From Desulfobacterium sp. (GTDB lineage: Bacteria > Desulfobacterota > Desulfobacteria > Desulfobacterales > Desulfobacteraceae): a DNA stretch of 64,000 bases. Below the pieces are notes generated by a model that was given only the letters and a program-made list of their open reading frames with translations, was not told the DNA's origin and did no database searches. A program made the translations under genes and the position numbers. Numbering within the stretch: the stretch's first letter is position 1; each line of letters starts with the position of its first letter. The stretch is from NCBI GenBank assembly GCA_030145245.1, contig JAQYWC010000067.1, positions 1 through 64,000 of the forward strand, read 5' to 3'. Below are positions 9,215 through 15,624 of this stretch, in pieces.

Positions 9215-9243
9215 ATTCAAATTGGCATATGCCAATAAGTCAA
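9215..9243 (-). promoter_or_regulatory. promoter with 16-bp perfect palindromic operator (PPOX gene)
   Basis: ATTGGCATATGCCAAT at 9221-9236 is a perfect 16-bp palindrome. On the minus strand it lies almost exactly in the 17-bp spacer between TTGACT (9238-9243) and TTGAAT (9215-9220), giving a leader of under 20 nt before the gene's Shine-Dalgarno site. An alternative promoter (TTGACA, 17 bp, TATTTG) would place the operator just downstream of +1. Either way, the geometry fits repression. Confidence 0.6.
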
Positions 9244-9298
9244 ATACCGCTCCAGGACCAAACTGTCAACAAAAAAACCGGACCATGGCGTGCTAAAG

Positions 9299-9850
9299 CT
9301 AAAGTCCTTTATAAACAAGTGACGAATCAAGCTGGGTTGTCCAGGGAGCACCGGAATTTTTCCATCCGTTCACGGTTCTTTCGCCGTTCATGTCCCTGTC
9401 CCCCTCAAATCCGTCGGTGATGGTGTAGACCTCCGTGAATCCGGCCTTGGCAAGCGTGTTGACAGCGGCGGCGCTCCTGCCACCGGACCGGCATATGGCA
9501 AGGATGGTATCGTTTTTCCGGAACCGTTCCGTCACCTGGGCCACAAATTTTTCATTGGCCGGCATCACGGGTCTGTTCATCAACGTTACGCCGGGTTTCA
9601 GGAACAAGAGGGGAATGTTGACCGCCATGGTGGGATGGCCCACAAACACATACTCTCCAATGGTCCTGACATCGAGGATATGAACCGTGTCCGGATCCTG
9701 GGAATATTTCCCATAGGCCTGGCTGGCCGTCACGTATTTGCCAAGCACGGTCCGCTTTTTCCTGGGAAGCGTTGAATCCGCAAAACAGGCCAGGGAGAAA
9801 CTGAATACCAGAAATTGAGCAAGCACCAGTACGACTAACCTTTTTTTCAT
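9299..9850 (-). CDS. exported rhodanese-like protein
   Basis: A 183-residue protein with a clear Sec signal peptide (KKR, then a Leu/Val/Phe-rich core, ending near ACFADS). The mature part is a single rhodanese domain: ILDVRTIGEY, the active-site loop ICRSGGRS with the catalytic Cys, and a C-terminal FEGDRD region. A periplasmic single-domain rhodanese in a sulfate reducer could carry sulfane sulfur or cyanide/thiosulfate sulfur, but no partner fixes its role. AAAGGAGG before the ATG at 9850 supports the start. It is followed at a distance by the PPOX-like gene. Confidence 0.88.
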   Translation of the reverse strand: MKKRLVVLVLAQFLVFSFSLACFADSTLPRKKRTVLGKYVTASQAYGKYSQDPDTVHILDVRTIGEYVFVGHPTMAVNIPLLFLKPGVTLMNRPVMPANEKFVAQVTERFRKNDTILAICRSGGRSAAAVNTLAKAGFTEVYTITDGFEGDRDMNGERTVNGWKNSGAPWTTQLDSSLVYKGL

Positions 9851-9915
9851 GGTTACCTCCTTTTAGCTTCTTAGCTCCGATTTTCGTGTAATTTTGGCAA
9901 GAGAATCAAAGAACC

Positions 9916-10518
9916 TCAGGCTACCAGAACAATCTTTCCGGCAGCCCCATATCCCTTGAGCATTGTCTCGGTGGCACCCAGGTACTCCTCCTCCACCTCA
10001 AGGGTGTGGGTGGCAAGTTCGGTGTAAACGGTATCAATTACCCTTGCGCCATGCTCCTTTACGGCGTAGAGAAAGGTATCGTTAAAGGGGTAGGGAACCT
10101 CCACCACAAAATGTTCCAGCCTGACAAGCCGGGTGGGGGGTTCAAGGTCGGCTCCTGCCTGGACCGCCCCGGCATAGGCATCGATCAATCCCCGCTTTCC
10201 AAGTTTCACCCCTCCGAAATAGCGGGTCACAACCGCAACCACCTGGGTAAGCCCGTTTGTCGCAAGGGTGTTAAGCATGGGCCGGCCGGCCGTGCCCGAA
10301 GGCTCCCCATTGTCCGAACAATGGCTCATCTCCCCGGTTTCCCCCACACGATAGGCCCAGCAGTTGTGGTTGGCCTGCCGGTGTTGGGCGGATACAGCCG
10401 AGATAAATGCCTTGGCATCTGCAACCGTGGTAACGGGCTCAAGCACACAGATAAACTCGGACCGCTTGATCTTCATGGACACGGTCCTGCCATGGTCAAT
10501 GGTGTAAAAATCGCTCAA
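9916..10518 (-). CDS. yigZ: YigZ/IMPACT-family protein
   Basis: A 200-residue UPF0029 protein. The IMPACT signature is complete: HNCWAYRVG, then SDNGEPSGTAGRPML, then VTRYFGGVKLGKRGLIDAY. A DUF1949-type C-terminal domain follows (from about residue 135). Members are cytoplasmic and associated with translation or stress control in eukaryotes; the bacterial role is poorly defined. It is divergent from the sigma-54 regulator at 10695. Its length is normal for the family. Confidence 0.92.
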   Translation of the reverse strand: MSDFYTIDHGRTVSMKIKRSEFICVLEPVTTVADAKAFISAVSAQHRQANHNCWAYRVGETGEMSHCSDNGEPSGTAGRPMLNTLATNGLTQVVAVVTRYFGGVKLGKRGLIDAYAGAVQAGADLEPPTRLVRLEHFVVEVPYPFNDTFLYAVKEHGARVIDTVYTELATHTLEVEEEYLGATETMLKGYGAAGKIVLVA

Positions 10519-10612
10519 TTAAACTCCTTTATCCCTTCTCTTGGCTGCAACATCATTCTCCTTGTTTGAGCGACCACGGTAACAAACCAGGCGGCCTAAG
10601 ACAATATTTTTC

Positions 10613-10631
10613 CGGCAGAACAGATCTGCCG
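10613..10631. promoter_or_regulatory. inverted repeat upstream of the sigma-54 regulator gene
   Basis: CGGCAGA and TCTGCCG (7 bp each, 5-nt centre) lie about 65 bp before the regulator start in the divergent yigZ/regulator gap. It could be an operator or a leader hairpin; no T-run follows. Confidence 0.35.
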
Positions 10632-10694
10632 CCTTTACAACGGTCAATGGGGACGATAGAGTTATAAAAAGGGAACCCCAGGGAACAACCGTCC

Positions 10695-12041
10695 ATGGAC
10701 ACCACAAAGATCCTCATCGTCGATAACGAGCCCATCATCCGGGAGTCGCTCTCGGGCTGGCTCAAACGGGACAACTGCCATATCCGGACGGCCCCGGGCG
10801 GCAAGGCCTGCCTTAAGATGCTGAAAAAGCACCGCTTCGACATCCTGCTGGTGGAGATCACCATGGACGGCATCACCGGCATGGAGGTGCTCAAGCATGT
10901 CAAGGAGTTCTATCCCGACATCGACGTGATCATGATCACGGCCTACGGCTCCGTTGCCTCAGCCGTGGCGGCCATAAAGGCCGGTGCCTATGATTATCTT
11001 TTGAAGCCCCTTGCCCCTGAGAAGCTGGGGGTGCTGATAGACCGGCTCATGGATCACCAGCGCAGGAAGCAGGAGAACCTCTTCCTGCGGGAGCAGCACC
11101 GGGAGCACACCCGGTTTGAGAGCATCATCGGCCAGTCCGCCCCCATGCAGGAGATTTTCAACCTGATCCACGATATCCGGGACTCAAGATCAACCGTACT
11201 GATCTCAGGCGAGACCGGCACGGGCAAAGGGCTTGCCGCCAAAGCGATCCACACCAACAGCCCGGCAGGCCAGGGGCCATTTGTGAACGTCAACTGCGGC
11301 GCCATCCCCAATCAACTCATGGAGAGCGAGCTGTTCGGCCACCAGAAAGGGGCCTTTACCGATGCAAAAGAGACCCGCAAAGGCCGCCTTGAGATGGCCA
11401 ACAACGGCACCCTCTTTCTGGACGAGATCGGCGAAATCAGCATGAGGATGCAGATCGATCTCCTCCAGGTGCTGGAGGATAAGATCTTTTACAAGGTGGG
11501 CGGCACCCAGCCCATCACCACCAACTTCAGGGTGATTGCCGCCACCAACCGGGACATCCACCTGGCCATGGAGAAAAAAAGATTCAGGAAAGACCTGTTC
11601 TACCGCCTCAACGTGATCTCCTTCACCATGCCGCCCTTGAGAAAGAGACGGGAGGACATCCCCCTGCTGGCAGACCATCTCCTTCAAAAATTCGTCCAGG
11701 AGACCAACAAGGAGATCCATGGGATCAACCGCAGGGCCATGGACGAACTCATGCTCTATGATTGGCCGGGCAATGTCAGGGAGCTCTCCAATGCCATTGA
11801 ACGGGCCGTGGTGGTGTGCAAGTGCCCCACCATCGAGGCCTGCCACCTGCCCATGGCCAAGCCCGATGGAAAACATCCCCCAAGGGAGAGCCTCACCCTG
11901 GAGGAGATCGAACAGGACCACATCGAGCTTGTGCTGTGCAGGAACCATTGGAATATCGCAAAAAGCGCTTCGATCCTCGGCATCGACCGCTCCACCCTCT
12001 ACAACAAGATCAGGAGATACTGCCTGAAAAAAAATGCCTGA
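10695..12041 (+). CDS. NtrC-family sigma-54 activator with atypical receiver (Glu54)
   Basis: A 448-residue regulator with three parts. Residues 1-120 form a receiver, about 140-375 an AAA+ domain (Walker [15 protein letters not shown] loop in place of GAFTGA, Walker B LFLDEIGE), and 405-445 a Fis-type helix-turn-helix. In the receiver the conserved phospho-acceptor Asp is replaced by Glu54 ([10 protein letters not shown]), while the acidic pocket (D10, E12), the switch Thr and the conserved Lys remain. Asp-to-Glu can mimic phosphorylation, so the protein may be constitutively active or controlled otherwise. No kinase is adjacent. Its 3' end overlaps the convergent GcvH-like gene by 32 bp. 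A sigma-54-type promoter ahead of that operon makes it the likely target. Confidence 0.92.
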   Translation: MDTTKILIVDNEPIIRESLSGWLKRDNCHIRTAPGGKACLKMLKKHRFDILLVEITMDGITGMEVLKHVKEFYPDIDVIMITAYGSVASAVAAIKAGAYDYLLKPLAPEKLGVLIDRLMDHQRRKQENLFLREQHREHTRFESIIGQSAPMQEIFNLIHDIRDSRSTVLISGETGTGKGLAAKAIHTNSPAGQGPFVNVNCGAIPNQLMESELFGHQKGAFTDAKETRKGRLEMANNGTLFLDEIGEISMRMQIDLLQVLEDKIFYKVGGTQPITTNFRVIAATNRDIHLAMEKKRFRKDLFYRLNVISFTMPPLRKRREDIPLLADHLLQKFVQETNKEIHGINRRAMDELMLYDWPGNVRELSNAIERAVVVCKCPTIEACHLPMAKPDGKHPPRESLTLEEIEQDHIELVLCRNHWNIAKSASILGIDRSTLYNKIRRYCLKKNA

Positions 12042-12936
12042 CCCCTCTCTCCCAGTCACTCCCGGGCACACGCCCCCTGGGAGCCTTGCCAAAGGTTGCC
12101 CTGTCACCCGCCCCTGTCCCTGTTTCCTGTTCAAGGAAGGCACAGAGACGGTCTGTTTCTCCTTCCATGAACGCCCTTGCCTGCTCCATGAACATGAGGG
12201 CTGCAATCTCCTTTCTCAACCCTTTGCAAAACACCCGGACGATCCAGCCATGGGTATAGGGGTGATCATGGGCAAGGGTTCCATCTTTAACAACCTCTGC
12301 ATTGACGGCCGTGACAACCCCTGTGACAGGAGAGGGAAAGCCGACCCTGACGCCCTTTTTCCCGACTTCCAGGGCAAGCTGCCCCTGGCAAACCTGCTTG
12401 CCCACCAGGGGAGCAACCAAGGTGTCCGGGGGCCCCAGGATCTGCCAGGCAAAATCGTCGATCCCGATCCTCACCTCCCCATCCCCCTCGATGCCCACCC
12501 AGGTATGGCCCTGGTGAAGATAATAGCCCGAAGGAAGAAGCACCCCCTTGATATTGGCAAACTCAACCGGCCTTACCATTGTGTACACCCGGTACTGGTC
12601 GTTGAAATACTGGTCAAAATCGCAATTGATGCACTGAAAGTCCCGGTGACAGGCCCGGAAACTAATCTCCCCCTTCATGTGAAGGACACAGGGCTGTTTG
12701 GCCAGGGGCAGCCGGCGTAAACGATCCTTCCAGAAGATAAAGCGTCCCCTCCTGCCACAAGGCTCTCTGCCCCCCTCCCTTGCCCGCTGGTTCTCCCGGC
12801 ACACCCGGTTCATGGCCCTGTCAAATGGGCAGGCCGCACATTGATACGCCCTGCGGCAGACCTTTTTCCTGACCACCCCCGCCTGCATCCACACACAATA
12901 AGGGGGACCGAACCCATATTCCATCAACGGTTTCAC
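12010..12936 (-). CDS. GcvH-like domain protein with duplicated cysteine motif (A)
   Basis: A GTG at 12936 with GGGAGG six bases upstream is chosen over the track start; the gene then begins 20 bp after the preceding stop. The product is about 308 residues. The N-terminal half carries two copies of a C-x5-C-x2-C-x-F-D motif (VCRRAYQCAACPFD and ACHRDFQCINCDFD) plus extra Cys, suggesting a metal or Fe-S site. The second half has the barrel-sandwich fold of glycine-cleavage H proteins (GYYLHQGHTWVGIEGDG, then VRIGIDDFAWQILG, then SPVTGVVTAVN). The lipoyl-lysine segment is altered: a Lys is near, but not in the standard ESVKA context. True GcvH is about 130 residues with no Cys cluster, so this is not the glycine-cleavage protein. 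Function unknown. Confidence 0.8.
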   Translation of the reverse strand: MKPLMEYGFGPPYCVWMQAGVVRKKVCRRAYQCAACPFDRAMNRVCRENQRAREGGREPCGRRGRFIFWKDRLRRLPLAKQPCVLHMKGEISFRACHRDFQCINCDFDQYFNDQYRVYTMVRPVEFANIKGVLLPSGYYLHQGHTWVGIEGDGEVRIGIDDFAWQILGPPDTLVAPLVGKQVCQGQLALEVGKKGVRVGFPSPVTGVVTAVNAEVVKDGTLAHDHPYTHGWIVRVFCKGLRKEIAALMFMEQARAFMEGETDRLCAFLEQETGTGAGDRATFGKAPRGRVPGSDWERGVRHFFSGSIS

Positions 12937-12956
12937 CGGAATGCCTCCCTTCAGCT

Positions 12957-13823
12957 TCAGGTACCAAGAAAGGCCAGGGTCAGCTTCTCCCACCCAAGCC
13001 CGGGAAAAGCGCCGAACAGATCCCCTTCTTCAACAGCCAACCGGCCTCCAGCGGTTTTGATCATTCTTTCAAGCCGTGCCACCTCAGTGGCCATCCAGTC
13101 AAGGCTCTTTGTGTCATCCATGAGGGATTTGACCGCCGCCTTGGGATCCGGGCAGATAACGGAAAAGAGCCACCCTTCGCCATAGGGATCCGTTCCAACC
13201 CTGCCATTGACATCCACGATCACCCCGTCCACCGGAGAGAGGAATTTTGCACGATGGCCGTGGCACTCCATGGCCCAGCCCACGCCCCTCAGGCGGAGCT
13301 CGGTTCCCATCAACGGCAGCTCAAGCCTGTCAGGTGCCCCGAACAGTTTCAGGATAAAATCGTCAATACCGACCCTGACACGGCCGCCGCTGTCGATCCT
13401 GGCCCAGGTGTGCCCATGGTGGAAATAGTAACCCAAAGGCACCTCAACCCCCTTGACCGATGGCATGCCCAACTCTGCCGTGCTTCGACCCGGGGTCAGC
13501 ACATCCTCAAAAAACTGGTCAAAATCGCAGTTGACGCAGTGGTAATCATGGGGGCAGACCCGTTTCTCCATGCGCCTTGTCAACGAATGGCGGCACAGCC
13601 TTTCCATGCCGCTCTTTCTGCGCATGGCATCCTGCCAGCTCACCTGGGCCCCGGAAGCCACCTTTTTTCCCATTGCAGCATCGTAGCGGCAGGTGGTGCA
13701 GCTGAAAAAGTTGTTACAACTCTTCTTTTTCACGGCCCCGGCTGCCATCCACAGACAGGGAGGGGTGTTCCCCCCTGTCTTGTCACTTGTGATCGTCCAT
13801 ACCTTGTTTATTGCCTGTTCCAT
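12957..13823 (-). CDS. GcvH-like domain protein with duplicated cysteine motif (B)
   Basis: The start at 13823 has GGGAGG six bases upstream and replaces the track's 13925, giving 288 residues. It is a paralogue of the downstream gene: two C-x5-C-x2-C-x-[FY]-D motifs (SCNNFFSCTTCRYD and VCPHDYHCVNCDFD), then a GcvH-like domain (GYYFHHGHTWARI, VRVGIDDFILKLFG, SPVDGVIVDVN). At the position where GcvH carries its lipoylated Lys the sequence reads ECHGHRAKFLSP, with no Lys in register, so lipoylation is unlikely. It is the first gene of a two-gene operon with a sigma-54-type promoter about 40 bp upstream, and is probably driven by the neighbouring NtrC-like activator. Function unknown. Confidence 0.8.
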   Translation of the reverse strand: MEQAINKVWTITSDKTGGNTPPCLWMAAGAVKKKSCNNFFSCTTCRYDAAMGKKVASGAQVSWQDAMRRKSGMERLCRHSLTRRMEKRVCPHDYHCVNCDFDQFFEDVLTPGRSTAELGMPSVKGVEVPLGYYFHHGHTWARIDSGGRVRVGIDDFILKLFGAPDRLELPLMGTELRLRGVGWAMECHGHRAKFLSPVDGVIVDVNGRVGTDPYGEGWLFSVICPDPKAAVKSLMDDTKSLDWMATEVARLERMIKTAGGRLAVEEGDLFGAFPGLGWEKLTLAFLGT

Positions 13824-13863
13824 GGTTTGCCTCCCTTTCAACAATTCTGTCTGACCATGAAAC

Positions 13864-13879
13864 AGCAACATCGATACCA
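13864..13879 (-). promoter_or_regulatory. sigma-54 (-24/-12) promoter of the GcvH-like operon
   Basis: On the minus strand the site reads TGGTATCGATGTTGCT. GG and GC are separated by the required 10 bp, and the -12 half TTGCT is a consensus match. Transcription would start about 30 nt before the ATG at 13823. A sigma-54 activator is encoded next door. Confidence 0.65.
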
Positions 13880-13966
13880 GCACATTTTTTCCACCCACCA
13901 CCCCCATACAAGCCTGATTTAACAAGGTTTTTTACAACAAGTCATTTTTTTTCACAAACCCGCAAC

Positions 13967-13998
13967 AAAAAAAAGGGTGCTGGAAAATCCAACACCCT
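13967..13998 (-). terminator. rho-independent terminator (minus strand)
   Basis: On the minus strand an 11-bp stem (AGGGTGTTGGA with TCCAGCACCCT, one G-U pair) and a 3-nt loop are followed directly by eight T residues. It lies about 170 bp after the membrane-protein gene ending at 14169, the only visible upstream transcription unit. The rest of the 345-bp gap 13824-14168 holds the GcvH-operon promoter but no convincing gene. Confidence 0.85.
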
Positions 13999-14168
13999 GC
14001 AGCGATCAACAGGAGGAACAGCCATCCATGCCCAGTAAAGGATTGATCGCATTTCCCAACAACCGATTCTTATTTTTCCACACCCGGCGAATCTGGATCT
14101 CCAGCTGCCATCCGTGTTGGTATCGTCTGCACCGGAACCGGCCGAACCTATCAGCACCCGTCCCTGGT

Positions 14169-14753
14169 TTAACTCGTTTCAGATGGCTGATCAGAAGAAA
14201 TCCGTTTATCCTTCCCTTTCCCAAGATTGAACTTCTCTGCGATCACATCAATAAGCTTCTCGATCCCCCCGTAAAAAACACGCACACCAACTCCGGTAAA
14301 GAATGCGATGGCGTTGGTATCAAATTTCAGGTGTGCTGAATCTAACCCACTCTTTGGGTCATAGATATACGCAAAGATTAAACCGAGTAACCCACCAAGC
14401 ATGATGCGGATTCCCCACCCACTCCAACGCCGGCTGTCAAAGCATAATTCCGAGGCCCTGTCAGAAAGTCTTTTCATAAGGAAAACGCAAGCGCCTAAAG
14501 CCCCCCACCAAAAAGGACTGAAAGAAACGAGAAAATAGCGATGAAGGTAATACAGAAATGCCAGTCCACCACCCGATGCTGAGGGATTTTGGGAAACCCA
14601 CAGGTCGACGGATGTTGTTCCAACCGCCAAAACCAGAAACAATAATCCCCAGCACAAGATTTTATAAGAGTAACACTTGTATTTGAATTCCGTATCAAGC
14701 AGGGTTCTTCCGCTAACACCTTTTGAATCACCGCGAACACCGGCGTATGTCAA
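14169..14753 (-). CDS. multi-pass membrane protein, unknown
   Basis: The 194-residue product has about four hydrophobic segments: YKILCWGLLFLVLAVG, FSPFWWGALGACVFLM, IMLGGLLGLIFAYIY and a weaker NAIAFFTGVGVRVFY. They are followed by a charged cytoplasmic tail rich in Lys/Asp/Ser. I do not recognise the family. The track start is a TTG with GGAGGG about 12 bases upstream, so the N-terminus is uncertain. It has its own downstream terminator and no same-strand neighbours, and it borders a zone of decayed genes. It could be an accessory or horizontally acquired gene. Confidence 0.6.
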   Translation of the reverse strand: MTYAGVRGDSKGVSGRTLLDTEFKYKCYSYKILCWGLLFLVLAVGTTSVDLWVSQNPSASGGGLAFLYYLHRYFLVSFSPFWWGALGACVFLMKRLSDRASELCFDSRRWSGWGIRIMLGGLLGLIFAYIYDPKSGLDSAHLKFDTNAIAFFTGVGVRVFYGGIEKLIDVIAEKFNLGKGKDKRISSDQPSETS

Positions 14754-14966
14754 TTCAGTTAATTTCCCTCCGGATCCATGCCCCGTTCCGCGGCATACCG
14801 AATCAATAGAATAACCTCGGCATAACTTACCGGATTATCGGTCCCTTCCTTCGGGTATTTTATTCTTCCGTCTGGCATATAACCCTCAATGAACGGTGTT
14901 GAAAACAACACCGTTCTGCGCTTGAATGTTCTAACATCCTTTCATTGGGCATGATGGAGCAGTACT

Positions 14967-15236
14967 TTAATTCGCACCTTTCAAATCAGTGTTACTGAAA
15001 TCTGCTCCCCAAGCCATAACCCCATCCTCATCATCACTACCAATATTCAAAAAGCGACGATCTCCAGCAGAGACATCCAATTTCTGCAGTGATTATCCCT
15101 GGGCAACACAATCCTGGATAACAGCAATTCTACCTCCTTCCCCGATTTTTCCCTGGGCAGAATTTATAACCAGCCAGGCTTGATAGCACTTGGCGTTTTT
15201 CCTTTCATCCTCCCCAAAGAGGACAATTCCAATCAT
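14967..15236 (-). pseudogene. short reading frame broken by one in-frame stop
   Basis: On the minus strand an ATG at 15236 opens a frame (MIGIVLFGEDERKNAKC...) that runs 47 codons, meets TAA at 15093-15095, and continues in the same frame for 41 codons of protein-like sequence (SLQKLDVSAGDRRFLNIG...) to a TAA at 14967. Composition on both sides of the stop looks coding, which suggests a point-mutated gene. No family is recognised. The rest of the gap between 14754 and 15624 holds only the LytTR fragment and short direct repeats. Confidence 0.4.
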
Positions 15237-15516
15237 AACAGAAAGTTTCCCTAAATTTTCTAAGTTCTATATAAACGCCCATCTTTTTAGCCCCAATGCC
15301 AACCACCCGCACACCCGGTTCTCCCACCCGGTTGCGTGAGTCAAAAAAAACAATACCTCCCCGACGCAGTTCGGAGGTCAACCGCCACAGGTTTTCGGCA
15401 AGGCGCTGGCAGAAGACAGGCTTAGAAATATAGTCAAAGGCGTTTATCTCAAAGGCTTGCATGGCATAGTCGTGACAAGCTGCGATAAAACCGATTTTGA
15501 CGGAATGGCCTGTCAA
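15205..15516 (-). pseudogene. remnant of a LytTR-type response regulator
   Basis: The 103-residue frame contains the C-terminal half of a receiver domain as found in LytTR regulators: HDYAMQAFEINAFDYISKPV includes the conserved Lys-Pro, followed by a helix and the start of a linker (VVGIGAKKMGVYIEL). The N-terminal receiver half with the phosphorylated Asp and nearly the whole LytTR DNA-binding domain are absent. The only start is an internal TTG without a ribosome site. This is a truncated relic rather than a functional gene. Confidence 0.6.
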
Positions 15517-15543
15517 CGTTATAGAACATTTAAATCAAACCAG

Positions 15544-15601
15544 CCAAGAATGTAGACCGGATACTTGAGTTATGTTAAATCTGTCAAGAGTGTAGACCTG
15601 A
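15544..15601. repeat. pair of 18-bp imperfect direct repeats, 40-bp period
   Basis: CCAAGAATGTAGACCGGA (15544-15561) and TCAAGAGTGTAGACCTGA (15584-15601) match at 15 of 18 positions. The second copy runs into CCCC and lies just upstream of recQ. A related CCTGACCCCAT string abuts the SNF2 pseudogene start at about 19278 on the minus strand. Confidence 0.5.
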
Positions 15602-15624
15602 CCCCAAATAGATGAGGAGCCGTT

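Noticed and set aside
12010-13823. Glycine cleavage H proteins (gcvH)
   Set aside because: Both are more than twice the size of GcvH, carry extra Cys motifs, lack a standard lipoyl-Lys context, and have no gcvP/gcvT neighbours.
13977-14339. 120-aa plus-strand ORF with AGGAGG upstream
   Set aside because: Most of it is antisense to the membrane-protein gene, spacing from the AGGAGG to the ATG is long, and the protein has no recognisable features.
14989-15183. 64-aa plus-strand ORF
   Set aside because: It is the antisense shadow of the interrupted minus-strand frame, which has better coding character.
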